Shown: positions 34,239 through 43,053, counted from the stretch's first letter. The stretch is 64,000 nt of DNA from Hymenobacter persicinus (GCF_004167665.1 NZ_SEWE01000017.1:23105-87104); one strand, 5' to 3'. Notes: a model not told the origin generated them from the letters alone. Numbers and translations are program-made.

Positions 34239-34303
34239 GGGGCCTAGCGCCCCGTGCGGCCCCTTTCGCCGGCCCAATCACCTCATTTACCAGCTGACCC
34301 AAC

Positions 34304-35323
34304 GTGTCGAAAGAAATAAAAGTGGCCCTTTTGGGCATCGTCGCTTTGGCGGCTCTCTACATTGGCTTTAACTTTCTGAAAGGCAGTAATTTGCTCTCGT
34401 CGGATCGAACCTATTACGCCAAGTACGACAACGTGGACGGCCTGACCGTCGGCAACCCGGTTATTCTCAACGGCATTAAAGTCGGGCAGGTGAAGCAGAT
34501 GGAGCTGCTGCCGGCCGAGCACAACCGCATCCGGGTATCGCTGGAGCTGCAGAAGGGCATTACCGTCGGCGACTCCACCGTGGCCAGCCTCTCGGGCTCG
34601 TTGCTGGGCAGCAAGACCATCACCCTGTTTCTGGGCAAAAACTCCACGGTGTACGATGGGGGCGAGGAGCTCAAATCCTACACCGTGGCCAGTATCACCG
34701 ACGCCTTCCAGGCCAAGGCCCTGCCCGTGCTCGGCACCGTCGACTCCACGCTGATCAAGGTCAACAGCTTTCTGAACAAGGACGCCCGCGTGAGTTTGCA
34801 GGCCACCCTGCTCAACGCCCAGGGCTCGACGGAAGCGTTGAAAAACCTGCTGGTAATGAACCAGCGCAACATCAACCAGATTACCACGAACATGGCCCGC
34901 CTGACCAGCGACCTGAACGTGACCAGCAAGAAGTTTGACCGCATCGCCGCCAACTTCGCCGTGCTCAGCGACTCGCTGAAAAACGCTCCGGTGGGGCCGG
35001 CCATGCGCAAGCTCAACGCCACCATGACGGAAGCCCAGACCGCCATGACAGGCGTCAACAAGGCCCTGACCGACCAGAAAGGCTCGTTGGGTAAGCTCAT
35101 CAACGACTCCACGCTCTACAACAACCTCAGCGCCACGGCCGCTAGCTCCAACGCCCTGATCAAGGATTTGCAGGCCAACCCTAAAAACTACGTGCACTTC
35201 TCGGTGTTCGGCGGCGGCAAGGCTAAAACCAAGACTGAAACCACCAAAAAGCCCAATGGTGAGGTGGAAGTAGAGAAAAAGACGGTGCAGCCCGCCCCCG
35301 TAGTGGTAGCCCCCGAAAAGTAG
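34304..35323 (+). CDS. MlaD family (MCE domain) lipid-transport protein
   Basis: The start codon is GTG. One N-terminal membrane helix (VALLGIVALAALYIGFNFL) anchors the protein, followed by an MCE domain at about residues 35-115 (YYAKYDNVDGLTVGNPVILNGIKVGQV, GSLLGSKTITLFLG). A helical region of about 180 residues and a Lys/Pro-rich tail complete it (339 residues). MlaD proteins form hexameric rings that carry phospholipids between membranes. No MlaE or MlaF gene is adjacent, so its permease and ATPase must lie elsewhere. A terminator follows. Confidence 0.92.
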   Translation: MSKEIKVALLGIVALAALYIGFNFLKGSNLLSSDRTYYAKYDNVDGLTVGNPVILNGIKVGQVKQMELLPAEHNRIRVSLELQKGITVGDSTVASLSGSLLGSKTITLFLGKNSTVYDGGEELKSYTVASITDAFQAKALPVLGTVDSTLIKVNSFLNKDARVSLQATLLNAQGSTEALKNLLVMNQRNINQITTNMARLTSDLNVTSKKFDRIAANFAVLSDSLKNAPVGPAMRKLNATMTEAQTAMTGVNKALTDQKGSLGKLINDSTLYNNLSATAASSNALIKDLQANPKNYVHFSVFGGGKAKTKTETTKKPNGEVEVEKKTVQPAPVVVAPEK

Positions 35324-35357
35324 GCCGCCCGGCCGCAGCCAGAAACCCTTACCTTTG

Positions 35358-35385
35358 AATCCGCCCCGCTGGGGCGGATTTTTTT
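35358..35385 (+). terminator. Terminator after the MCE gene
   Basis: AATCCGCCCC pairs with GGGGCGGATT over a 3-base loop, followed by a T-run, 35 bases past the stop codon. Confidence 0.92.
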
Positions 35386-35395
35386 ATGCACTCCA

Positions 35396-35493
35396 GGTGA
35401 AATGGTGAGCTGTCGTTCTAGCGGCGCAAATGGCGCATAGCCGCACCAGTGGAACGACAACTCACCATTTCACAACTTCACCACCTCACCACT
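35396..35493. repeat. GTGAAATGGTGAG-type palindromic element, copy C
   Basis: This is the best preserved copy. GTGAAATGGTGAG faces CTCACCATTTCAC perfectly, and inside it GTCGTTC faces GAACGAC. The core reads GCGGCGCAAATGGCGC. A further CTTCACCACCTCACC extends the right arm. The element ends about 18 bases before the start codon of the carboxylase gene. Confidence 0.85.
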
Positions 35494-35510
35494 ACCCCCT
35501 TCCCACCCGC

Positions 35511-37139
35511 ATGGACCTCGAATTCAACAAAAACGAAGACCAACTCAAACAACTCACTTTCCAGCTCCGTCAGAAACTGCAGCGCGTGGCCCTCGGGGGC
35601 GGCGAAAAGCGCATTGCGGCTCACAAGGCCAAGGGCAAGCTCACGGCCCGGGAGCGGATTGACTATCTGCTCGACAAGGGCACCGAAAGCTTCGAGGTGG
35701 CGGCTTTTGCCGGCGAGGGACTGTATAAGGAGGAAGGGGGCTGCCCCAGCGGCGGCGTGGTAGTCGTGATTGGCTACGTGAAGGGGCGGCAGTGCGTGGT
35801 GGTAGCCAACGATGCCACGGTGAAGGCCGGGGCCTGGTTCCCGATTACGGCAAAGAAAAACCTGCGGGCCCAGGAAATCAGCATCGAAAATAAGCTGCCC
35901 ATCATCTACCTCGTCGACTCGGCGGGCGTGTTTCTGCCCATGCAGGACGAAATCTTCCCCGACAAGGAGCACTTCGGCCGCATGTTCCGCAACAATGCCG
36001 TGATGAGCTCCATGGGCATCGTGCAGCTGGCCGCCATCATGGGGCCCTGCGTGGCCGGGGGCGCCTATCTGCCCATTATGTCCGACGAGGCCATGATTGT
36101 GGACGGCACCGGCTCGGTGTTCCTGGCGGGCTCCTATTTGGTGAAGTCGGCCATCGGGGAAAGCATCGACAACGAGACCCTCGGCGGGGCCAGCACCCAC
36201 TCCGAAATTTCGGGCGTCACGGACTACAAGTTCAAAAACGACCAGGAGTGCCTCGACCACATCCGCAACATCTTCGACAAGATGGGCGAGCTGCCCAAGG
36301 CCGGCTTCAACCGCGCCGCCGCGGCCGCGCCCAAGCTGGAGCAGAAGGAAATCTACGGCCTGCTGCCCTCGGACCGCGCCAAGCCCTACGACATGATGGA
36401 CATCATCAGCCGGCTGGTCGATAACTCAGAGTTTGAGCCCTACAAGGACCTCTACGGCCAGACGCTGATCTGCGGCCTGGCCCGCATCGACGGCTGGGCC
36501 GTGGGCATCGTGGCCAACCAGCGCAAAATCGTGAAGAGCAAGAAAACCGGCATGCAGATGGGCGGCGTCATCTACTCCGACTCGGCCGACAAGGCCGCGC
36601 GCTTCATCATGAACTGCAACCAGAAGCGCATTCCGCTGGTGTTTCTGCACGACGTGTCGGGCTTCATGGTAGGCTCGCAGAGTGAGCACGGTGGCATCAT
36701 CAAGGACGGGGCGAAGATGGTCAATGCCATGGCCAACTCGGTCGTGCCCAAGTTCACCGTCATCGTCGGCAACTCCTACGGGGCCGGCAACTACGCCATG
36801 TGCGGCAAAGCCTACGACCCCCGCCTGATCGTGGCCTGGCCCACGGCCCAGCTGGCCGTGATGAGCGGCGCGGCCGCCGCCAACACGCTGCTGCAAATCC
36901 AGGTGGCCGCGCTCAAAGCCAAGGGCGAAACCATCACCCCCGAAGCCGAAAAGGAGCACCTGGACCGCATCAAAGCCCGCTACGACGAGCAGCTCTCGCC
37001 CTACTACGCCGCCGCCCGCCTTTGGGTCGACGCCATCATCGACCCGCTGGAAACCCGCAAAGTCATCAGCCTGGGCATTGAGGCGGCGAATCATGCGCCG
37101 ATTGAAAAGGCGTATAACGTGGGGGTGATTCAGGTGTGA
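35511..37139 (+). CDS. Acyl-CoA carboxylase beta (carboxyltransferase) subunit
   Basis: The 542-residue biotin-dependent carboxyltransferase transfers CO2 from biotin to an acyl-CoA, most likely propionyl- or methylcrotonyl-CoA. It has two crotonase-fold halves: the N-half with GGVVVVIGYVKGRQCVVVAND and GPCVAGGAYLP, and the C-half with GVIYSDSADKAARFI, FLHDVSGFMVG and GNSYGAGNYAMCG. The ATG at 35511 (MDLEFNKNEDQL) is chosen. An upstream start at 35430 lies in the repeat element. No biotin carboxylase gene is adjacent. The meaB gene at 60.8 kb is compatible with propionyl-CoA metabolism. Confidence 0.95.
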   Translation: MDLEFNKNEDQLKQLTFQLRQKLQRVALGGGEKRIAAHKAKGKLTARERIDYLLDKGTESFEVAAFAGEGLYKEEGGCPSGGVVVVIGYVKGRQCVVVANDATVKAGAWFPITAKKNLRAQEISIENKLPIIYLVDSAGVFLPMQDEIFPDKEHFGRMFRNNAVMSSMGIVQLAAIMGPCVAGGAYLPIMSDEAMIVDGTGSVFLAGSYLVKSAIGESIDNETLGGASTHSEISGVTDYKFKNDQECLDHIRNIFDKMGELPKAGFNRAAAAAPKLEQKEIYGLLPSDRAKPYDMMDIISRLVDNSEFEPYKDLYGQTLICGLARIDGWAVGIVANQRKIVKSKKTGMQMGGVIYSDSADKAARFIMNCNQKRIPLVFLHDVSGFMVGSQSEHGGIIKDGAKMVNAMANSVVPKFTVIVGNSYGAGNYAMCGKAYDPRLIVAWPTAQLAVMSGAAAANTLLQIQVAALKAKGETITPEAEKEHLDRIKARYDEQLSPYYAAARLWVDAIIDPLETRKVISLGIEAANHAPIEKAYNVGVIQV

Positions 37140-37174
37140 TTTGATGATTTTTTAACTCTCTAAACTGAATTACA

Positions 37175-38098
37175 ATGCCAGTAGATTTTTCAGATATCTT
37201 GGTTGTTGGAGTTTCTTCAAGGGCATTATTTGATCTTGAAAAGGAAAATGAGATTTTCGAAAAGCAGGGAATAGAGGGTTTTAGAAAATATCAGCAGGAA
37301 AACGAGGATGTGCCATTGAAATTTGGTACTGCATTTTATCTAGTTCAACGCTTGTTAGACTTGAATCTGCAGGCTAGTAAAAGAATCGTTGAGGTTGTTG
37401 TGATGTCTCGCAATAGCCCAGAAACGGGAGTTAGAATGCTTAATTCCATCGAGAAACATGGTCTTGATATCACTAGAATTGCATTGTCAGGAGGTGAGCC
37501 ACTAGCCCCGTACATAGATGCTTTTGATATCGACTTGTTTTTATCAAAAGATGAGAAAGATGTTCAAGCTGTTATTGACTCTAAAGTTTCTGCAGCTGCA
37601 ACAATATATGCCCCACCTGCTTCTTTCAACTCTGATGATAAAAAAGTGAAAATTGCTTTTGATGCAGATGCAGTTCTCTTCTCTGAAGAATCAGAGCATA
37701 GGTATAAAACGGAAGGTATGGATGCATTTCATAAATATGAGTCTGAACATACAGATGATCCTTTGAAAGAGGGGCCATTTGCTAAGCTCTTAATCAAACT
37801 TTCAAAAATTCAAGAACACCTGCCAACAAGAATTGAGCTATCATCACTTCGGCTTGCAATTGTTACTGCAAGAAATGCTCCCTCACATATGAGAGTAATC
37901 AAAACGCTAAGGAAATGGGGCGTTTATGTAGATGAAGCTTATTTTTTAGGCGGATTGCCAAAGGATAAAGTTTTATCTGCATTCGGCGCACACATATTTT
38001 TTGACGATCAAGAAGCGCATCTTACAAGCGCGAGTAAAGTTGTTCCCTCGGGTCGAGTTCCATACTCCACTGATTCTGTCATGAATAGTGTAGAGTAA
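37175..38098 (+). CDS. 5'-nucleotidase (cytosolic cN-I type), AT-rich
   Basis: The 307-residue protein matches the bacterial/cytosolic 5'-nucleotidase I family (PF06189-like): VVGVSSRALFDLEKENEIFE at the start, the catalytic DxD of IAFDADAVLFSEESEHRYK near residue 165, LAIVTARNAPSHMRVIKTL and FLGGLPKDKVLSAFGAHIFFDDQ. It should remove phosphate from nucleoside monophosphates. The gene is strikingly AT-rich: a sample line (37201-37260) has 35% GC against 63% in the preceding gene (36901-36960), and codons end mainly in A or T. This indicates recent transfer. It ends in a GC-rich, host-like terminator. Confidence 0.88.
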   Translation: MPVDFSDILVVGVSSRALFDLEKENEIFEKQGIEGFRKYQQENEDVPLKFGTAFYLVQRLLDLNLQASKRIVEVVVMSRNSPETGVRMLNSIEKHGLDITRIALSGGEPLAPYIDAFDIDLFLSKDEKDVQAVIDSKVSAAATIYAPPASFNSDDKKVKIAFDADAVLFSEESEHRYKTEGMDAFHKYESEHTDDPLKEGPFAKLLIKLSKIQEHLPTRIELSSLRLAIVTARNAPSHMRVIKTLRKWGVYVDEAYFLGGLPKDKVLSAFGAHIFFDDQEAHLTSASKVVPSGRVPYSTDSVMNSVE

Positions 38099-38119
38099 CG
38101 TAATCTTTTGCTGCAACCC

Positions 38120-38160
38120 CGGCCCGCCCCAACATCCTCGTTGCGGCGGGCCGCTTTTTT
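38120..38160 (+). terminator. Terminator after the 5'-nucleotidase gene
   Basis: CGGCCCGCC pairs with GGCGGGCCG, extended by CAA/TTG inside, followed by a T6 run. Its GC-rich stem contrasts with the AT-rich gene it follows. Confidence 0.85.
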
Positions 38161-38189
38161 GTCTATTCTGCGCCCAAATCCATACCCGC

Positions 38190-38660
38190 ATGCTTTCCCT
38201 AACCCGCACCGACTCCGACAACCGGGACTTCCAGTCCTTAGTCACCCTGCTCGACCACGACCTGGCCGTGCGCGACGGCGCCGACCACGCCTACTACGCC
38301 CAGTTCAACCAGATTGCCAGCATCCGCCACGCCGTGGTGGCCTACCAGGACGGGGAGGCCGTGGGCTGCGGGGCATTCAAGGAGTTTAGCCCGACCGAGG
38401 TGGAGGTCAAGCGCATGTTCGTACCCGAAGCCCGGCGGGGGCAGGGCATTGCCCGGGCCGTGCTGGCCGAGCTGGAACGCTGGGCGCGGGAGGAAGGCTA
38501 CGCGGCCGCCGTGCTCGAAACCGGCAAGAAGCAGCCCGAAGCCATCCGCCTCTACGAGAAAAGCGGCTACGAATACATTCCCAACTACGGGCAGTACGCG
38601 GGCGTCGACAACAGCGTGTGTTTGCGCAAAACCCTGGATTCGCAGCCGGCTGCCCACTAG
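38190..38660 (+). CDS. GNAT family N-acetyltransferase
   Basis: The 156-residue protein has the acetyl-CoA binding loop RRGQGIARAVL after strand VEVKRMFVPEA (motif A) and the YAAAVLETGKKQPEAIRLYEKSGYEYIPNYG motif B. The acceptor is unknown. Cytoplasmic. The ATG at 38190 begins MLSLTRTDSDNRDFQSLV. It is likely a single gene, with the next gene beginning 105 bases later without an intervening clear terminator. Confidence 0.88.
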   Translation: MLSLTRTDSDNRDFQSLVTLLDHDLAVRDGADHAYYAQFNQIASIRHAVVAYQDGEAVGCGAFKEFSPTEVEVKRMFVPEARRGQGIARAVLAELERWAREEGYAAAVLETGKKQPEAIRLYEKSGYEYIPNYGQYAGVDNSVCLRKTLDSQPAAH

Positions 38661-38765
38661 ATTAAATCCAAGCCCAGGCAACGGCAGGTTGGCTTGGGCA
38701 CTCTACTTACCGGGCGGGGCTCCGGCACCGCGTCTTATTTTCTGCTCATATTCTTACAACCCCGC

Positions 38766-39668
38766 ATGAAATTACCCTTCCTTACCCTGGGCCTGCTGGC
38801 CGCCTGCCTTTCTTCCGGCTTCGGCCAAGGCACCAAAGACTTGATTAAAGGCATTGAAGCCGAAAAGCCCACCCCGCAGGTGGAAGTGCTGCTGCTGGGC
38901 AGCACCCATTTCGGGCAGAGCGGCTTCTACAAGGATGCCCCCAAGGCTGACCTGTTTTCGGCCCCGCGCCAGCAGGAAATAGCCGAAATCAACCGGCTGC
39001 TGGCCCGTTTCCGGCCCGACATGATCATGATTGAGGACACGCCCCAGGAGCAGCCCACCACCGACAGCCTCTACACCCTCTACCGCACCGATAAGCTCCA
39101 GCTCGAAAGCCTGCCCTACGGCCGGGCCGAGCAGTTTCAGTTCGGCTACCGGCTGGCTAAGCAGTTGGGGCATCCGCGCGTGTACGGCGTGGATGCCTAC
39201 GAGAGCATCTCCAACCGCATCCTGCAAAACGGCACCAACCTCGAAAGCTTCACCAAGGACTGGGGGGTCTTGAACAAATATGCCGGGCAGGCCGATATGC
39301 GCTTCAAGCAGGGCGAAATCACGCTCAAGGACTACCTGAACTTTATGAACGCCCCCGCCACCCTCGACCTCGTCTACCGCACCCTGCTCGTCAACGCCGC
39401 CCGGGTCAAGCAGGGCACGTTCGTGGGTCTCAAGCCCGAGGATGCCGCCAAAAACGTGACGGACCCTTACTACATCGGCGCCGAGTACATGACGCTGTTC
39501 TACGAGCGGGAGGCGAAAATTTACTCCAACATCGTCACGGCCCAGCAGGCCAACAAGGGCAAACACCTGCTCGTGATTATGGGCAGCCGCCACGCCGCCA
39601 CCCTCAGCCGCCTCTTCGCCAACGACCCCGAGTACACGGTGGTGCCGGTGAGCAAGTATCTGAAGTAA
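38766..39668 (+). CDS. Secreted DUF5694 (TraB/GumN-like fold) protein
   Basis: The ATG at 38766 gives a signal peptide MKLPFLTLGLLAACLSSGFGQ. A start at 38694 would bury it. The 300-residue product has VEVLLLGSTHFGQ, the acidic PDMIMIEDTPQEQ, GVDAYES and a C-terminal LLVIMGSRHAATLSRLF, the spaced His/Glu/Asp/His pattern of the EreA/ChaN/TraB-like superfamily to which DUF5694 belongs. It may be a periplasmic metal-dependent hydrolase. The substrate is unknown. It is followed by the CTCCCGCATTCGCGG repeat array. Confidence 0.82.
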   Translation: MKLPFLTLGLLAACLSSGFGQGTKDLIKGIEAEKPTPQVEVLLLGSTHFGQSGFYKDAPKADLFSAPRQQEIAEINRLLARFRPDMIMIEDTPQEQPTTDSLYTLYRTDKLQLESLPYGRAEQFQFGYRLAKQLGHPRVYGVDAYESISNRILQNGTNLESFTKDWGVLNKYAGQADMRFKQGEITLKDYLNFMNAPATLDLVYRTLLVNAARVKQGTFVGLKPEDAAKNVTDPYYIGAEYMTLFYEREAKIYSNIVTAQQANKGKHLLVIMGSRHAATLSRLFANDPEYTVVPVSKYLK

Positions 39669-39694
39669 GTGTGGACCTGAAGCGGGTATAACGT

Positions 39695-39886
39695 GGCCTC
39701 CCGCATTCGTGGGAGGCCAGGTTTTTATTTTCCGGGGCCATCCGCGAATGCGGGAGGGCAGGGGCGAGGTCACCCCACCGCTCCCGCATTCGCGGATGCC
39801 TCGGGGTTCAGTTTCCGGGCTCTCCCGCATTCGCGGGAAGGCTGGGGTGACTTCTCCCCGGCTTCCCCGCGAATGCGGGAGAGCCG
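39695..39886. repeat. Array of five CTCCCGCATTCGCGG palindromic units
   Basis: Five copies of a 15-base core CTCCCGCATTCGCGG (or its reverse) lie at about 39699, 39742, 39781, 39822 and 39866, in orientations + - + + -. The first forms its own hairpin (CCTCCC/GGGAGG). Copies 2-3 and 4-5 face each other as longer inverted pairs, separated by about 20-base GC-rich spacers that share GGGGTGA/TCACCCC motifs. This REP-like array fills most of the 305-base gap between the DUF5694 gene and poxB. Open frames across it are products of the repeats. Confidence 0.88.
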
Positions 39887-39973
39887 GGTAACGGTGGTTG
39901 GGAGTAGGCTATACTCCGGCACCCATCCGCCCCGCCCGGCCGTATAGCCCAGGGACTTTCAACCCCAGGACCT

Positions 39974-41701
39974 ATGGCCAAAACTACCATTGCCGAACTG
40001 CTCGTGGATGCCCTCCAGCTGGCCCGCGTGCGGCATATCTACGGCGTCGCCGGCGACTCGCTCAACGCCATTACCGACTGCATCCGCACCCGCGAGGGTA
40101 TCGAGTGGCTGCCCATGCGGCACGAGGAAACCGGGGCCCTGGCCGCCGGGGCCGAGGCCCACCTCACCGGCAACCTCACCGTGTGCGCCGGCAGCTGCGG
40201 CCCCGGCAACCTGCACCTGATCAACGGCCTCTACGACTGCCACCGCAGCCGGGTGCCCGTGCTGGCCATTGCCGCCCAGATTCCAACCGGCGAAATCGGC
40301 AGCAACTACTTCCAGGAAACCCACCCCGAGCTGATTTTTCAGGAGTGCAGCCACTTCTGCCAGATCATCCAGCACCCCGACCAGCTGCCCCACCTGCTCG
40401 AAATTGCCATCCAGACGGCCCTGTCCCAGCGCGGCGTATCGGTCCTCATCATCCCCGGCGACGTGCTGAAGATGGAAGTCGAAAAGGTGGACATCAGGAT
40501 TCCGGCCTTGCGCGGCGTCTCGAAGCTACGCCCCGCCGAGGCTGACTTGCAGGAGGCCGCGGCCCTGCTGAACGGGGCCGAAAAGGTCACCATCTTCGGG
40601 GGCGCGGGCTGCGCCGACGCCCACGCCGAGCTGCTCCAGCTGGCCGAAACGCTCAAGGCGCCCATCGTGCACGCCCTGCGCGGCAAAGAGTTTATCGAGT
40701 ACGACAACCCCTACGACGTGGGCCTGACTGGCCTGCTGGGCTTCGCTTCCGGCTACCATGCCGTGATGGACTGCGACGTGCTGCTATTGCTGGGCACGAG
40801 CTTTCCCTACCGGCAGTTCTACCCCGACAACGCCAAAGTCATCCAGGTCGACGTACGCGGTGAAAACATCGGCCTGCGCACCCAGGTGGACTTGGGGCTG
40901 GCCGGCGACGTAGGCGAAACCCTGCGCGGCCTGCTGCCGCACCTGCAGAATAAAACCGACCGCAGCTTCCTCGACAAGGCCCTGGACCACTACCGCAACT
41001 CCCGCGAAAACCTCGATGACCTGGCCACCGGCACCCCCGGCAAGCCCCTGATTCACCCCCAGTACCTGACCAAGCTGCTCAACGACCTAGCCGCCGAGGA
41101 CGCCATTTTCACCTGCGACGTGGGCACGCCCACCGTCTGGGCGGCGCGCTACCTGAAGATGAACGGGAAGCGCCGCCTGCTGGGCTCGTTCAACCACGGC
41201 ACCATGGCCAACGCCATGCCCCAGGCCATCGGGGCCCAGCTCACCTATCCCGGCCGCCAGGTTATTTCCCTATCCGGCGACGGGGGCTTCGCCATGCTGA
41301 TGGGTGACTTTCTCACCCTGAAGCAGCTCAACGTGCCGGTGAAAATCGTCATCTACAACAACAGCGCCCTGGGCTTCGTGGAGCTGGAAATGAAGGAAGC
41401 CGGTCTGGTCAGCTACGGCACCGCGCTGGATAACCCTAACTTTGCCGCCTTGGCCGAGGGCTGCGGGGTGAAGGGCTTCCGCATCGAGGACCCCGCCGAC
41501 CTGCCTGCCCAGCTTGCCGCCGCCCTGGCCCACCCCGGCCCCGCCCTCATCGACGTGGTGGTGAACCCGCTGGAGCTGTCGATGCCGCCCACCATTGAGG
41601 TGAAGCAGGCCGCCGGCTTCAGCCTCTACGCCCTGCGCGCCGTCATGAACGGCCGCGGCGACGAAGTGCTCGAACTGGCCACCAGCAACCTGTTCCGGTA
41701 G
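39974..41701 (+). CDS. poxB: Thiamine-diphosphate pyruvate oxidase/dehydrogenase (PoxB-like)
   Basis: The 575-residue TPP enzyme has the pyrimidine-domain activating Glu in LPMRHEETGALAAGAEA, the central FAD-binding-like domain (IFGGAGCADAH) and the diphosphate motif SGDGGFAMLMGDFLTLKQLNVPVKIVIYNN. Overall it matches PoxB, which oxidises pyruvate to acetate and CO2 and passes electrons to quinone. The extreme C-terminus lacks an obvious E. coli-type lipid-binding tail, so membrane activation is uncertain. Related acetolactate synthases and oxalyl-CoA enzymes are less likely, given the GSNYFQETHPELIFQECSHF segment typical of PoxB. It is a single gene. Confidence 0.88.
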   Translation: MAKTTIAELLVDALQLARVRHIYGVAGDSLNAITDCIRTREGIEWLPMRHEETGALAAGAEAHLTGNLTVCAGSCGPGNLHLINGLYDCHRSRVPVLAIAAQIPTGEIGSNYFQETHPELIFQECSHFCQIIQHPDQLPHLLEIAIQTALSQRGVSVLIIPGDVLKMEVEKVDIRIPALRGVSKLRPAEADLQEAAALLNGAEKVTIFGGAGCADAHAELLQLAETLKAPIVHALRGKEFIEYDNPYDVGLTGLLGFASGYHAVMDCDVLLLLGTSFPYRQFYPDNAKVIQVDVRGENIGLRTQVDLGLAGDVGETLRGLLPHLQNKTDRSFLDKALDHYRNSRENLDDLATGTPGKPLIHPQYLTKLLNDLAAEDAIFTCDVGTPTVWAARYLKMNGKRRLLGSFNHGTMANAMPQAIGAQLTYPGRQVISLSGDGGFAMLMGDFLTLKQLNVPVKIVIYNNSALGFVELEMKEAGLVSYGTALDNPNFAALAEGCGVKGFRIEDPADLPAQLAAALAHPGPALIDVVVNPLELSMPPTIEVKQAAGFSLYALRAVMNGRGDEVLELATSNLFR

Positions 41702-41730
41702 GGAAGAAGGAGGTCGGCTCCTGCAAAAAG

Positions 41731-41880
41731 AACGTCATTCTGAGCGCAGTCGAAGCATTTTGCGGGCTAACGTTGCCAAAGTAACTGTCATGCCTAGCGC
41801 AGCGAAGCACCTCTGCCGCGGTGGTAATTTACCGTGCCGAGTGAAGCGGGCACGACGCTACGCTGCGCTCGGAGTGATGG
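41731..41880. repeat. GTCATTCTGAGCGCAG-type dispersed repeats
   Basis: Two direct copies (GTCATTCTGAGCGCAGTCGA at 41734 and GTCATGCCTAGCGCAGCGAA at 41787) are followed by an inverted relative (CTACGCTGCGCTCGGAGTGA at 41858). Such repeats recur between genes in Hymenobacter-like genomes. They fill much of the 382-base gap between poxB and the SirB1-like gene. The rest of this gap (41881-42083) shows no clear feature. Confidence 0.7.
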
Positions 41881-42083
41881 TCTTTTTCGCCTCCCACTCA
41901 TCTTATCCCGCCGCTTTTCGCCCGATATTGCCGGCTGAGCTGCGGCGGCGGCCTCGGGGAACGATACGCCTGCCGCGTTGTTGACAAAAGATGGACGCAG
42001 CCCGACCAAACGGGCATTGGTCCGTATCTTTAACCTCTGAGCTATACCAACCGAGTGGCGCCAGGTCCACTCCACCTGCCTGA

Positions 42084-42971
42084 ATGACGAACAAAGAAAT
42101 CAAAGCCCTTATTTCCCTGCTCGACGACCCGGAAATTGCGTCCCAGATTCAGGGCAAAATCCAGTCGTTGGGCGAAAGTATCATACCGTTTTTGGAGGAG
42201 TCGTGGGAGGAAAGCCTGGACCCAACCCAGCAGCAGCGCCTCGAAGACCTGATTCACAATCTGCAGTTTGAGGGCCTGCAGCAGCGTTTGCGGGTGTGGC
42301 GTGACTCGGGTGGCGAAAATCTGCTCGAAGGCATGTGGCTGCTCAACTCCTACCAGTATCCCGACGCAGACCTGCAGGCCCTGAGCCGGGCCATTGAGCA
42401 GCTGCGTTTCGAGGTCTGGACCCTGCTGCGGCCCGACATGCACCCCGCCGACCAAGTGCAGGCCCTGAACTACGTGCTGTTTCGCACCCATAAGTTTTCG
42501 GCCAACACCCAGAACTTCCATTCCCCGGCCAACTCCATGTTGCACCTGGTGCTCGAAACCCGGCGCGGCAACCCGCTTACGCTCTGCGTGATTTACCTGC
42601 TGGTGGCCCAGCGCCTGAACCTGCCCATCTTCGGCGTCAACCTGCCCAATCTGTTTGTGCTGACCTATCAGCCCGATGATTTGGCCGTGCTGCCCTTCTA
42701 CATCAACTGCTACAACCGCGGCCTGATCTTGTCGCGCACCGACATTGAGCACTACGTCAGCCAGCTGAACCTGTCGCCAAACGACATTTTCTACGAGCCC
42801 TGCACCCACCTCGACATTGTGCGCCGGGCCTTGCGCAACCTGATGATGAGCTTCGAAAAAATGCAGGAACCCGGTAAGTCGGCCGAAGTAGCCAAGCTGC
42901 TGGCCATCCTCACCGACGACACTACCGCCACCGATACCGACCCCAAGGAAGACGACGGCGCCGACGAATAG
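42084..42971 (+). CDS. SirB1 / transglutaminase-like domain protein
   Basis: The 295-residue cytoplasmic protein begins with a helical segment (KEIKALISLLDDPEIASQIQGKIQSLGE) and contains the transglutaminase-like SirB1 region at about residues 90-230, with LNYVLFRTHKFSANTQNFHSPANSMLHLVLETRRGNPLTLCVIY. The cysteine of TLCVIY sits at the fold's usual nucleophile position. The C-terminus is an acidic tail. Family members have no firmly known reaction. A partial -7 box (TATCTTTA) lies upstream, and a strong terminator follows. Confidence 0.85.
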   Translation: MTNKEIKALISLLDDPEIASQIQGKIQSLGESIIPFLEESWEESLDPTQQQRLEDLIHNLQFEGLQQRLRVWRDSGGENLLEGMWLLNSYQYPDADLQALSRAIEQLRFEVWTLLRPDMHPADQVQALNYVLFRTHKFSANTQNFHSPANSMLHLVLETRRGNPLTLCVIYLLVAQRLNLPIFGVNLPNLFVLTYQPDDLAVLPFYINCYNRGLILSRTDIEHYVSQLNLSPNDIFYEPCTHLDIVRRALRNLMMSFEKMQEPGKSAEVAKLLAILTDDTTATDTDPKEDDGADE

Positions 42972-42987
42972 CAGCCGTTTAAACACC

Positions 42988-43024
42988 AAAAAGCCCCACC
43001 GCACGAGTTGCGGTGGGGCTTTTT
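42988..43024 (+). terminator. Bidirectional terminator
   Basis: A 16-base stem (AAAAAGCCCCACCGCA with TGCGGTGGGGCTTTTT) and a 5-base loop lie between the convergent SirB1-like and redoxin genes. Confidence 0.94.
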
Positions 43025-43053
43025 AATGCGGGGAAAGATCGACTGTCGGCGGA

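Noticed and set aside
35350..35357. TACCTTTG as a promoter of the carboxylase gene
   Set aside because: Transcription from it would begin inside the terminator stem at 35358-35385, and no -33 element is seen. Probably chance.
37175..38098. Genomic island or prophage remnant around the AT-rich gene
   Set aside because: Only one gene is atypical. There is no integrase, tRNA, direct repeat or phage gene beside it.
39695..39886. CRISPR-like array
   Set aside because: Units alternate in orientation, spacing is irregular, spacers resemble one another, and no cas gene is present.
39693..39947. Small proteins encoded across the repeat array
   Set aside because: Both strands give Arg/Gly/Pro-rich peptides built from the repeat units, with no conserved start or ribosome-binding site.
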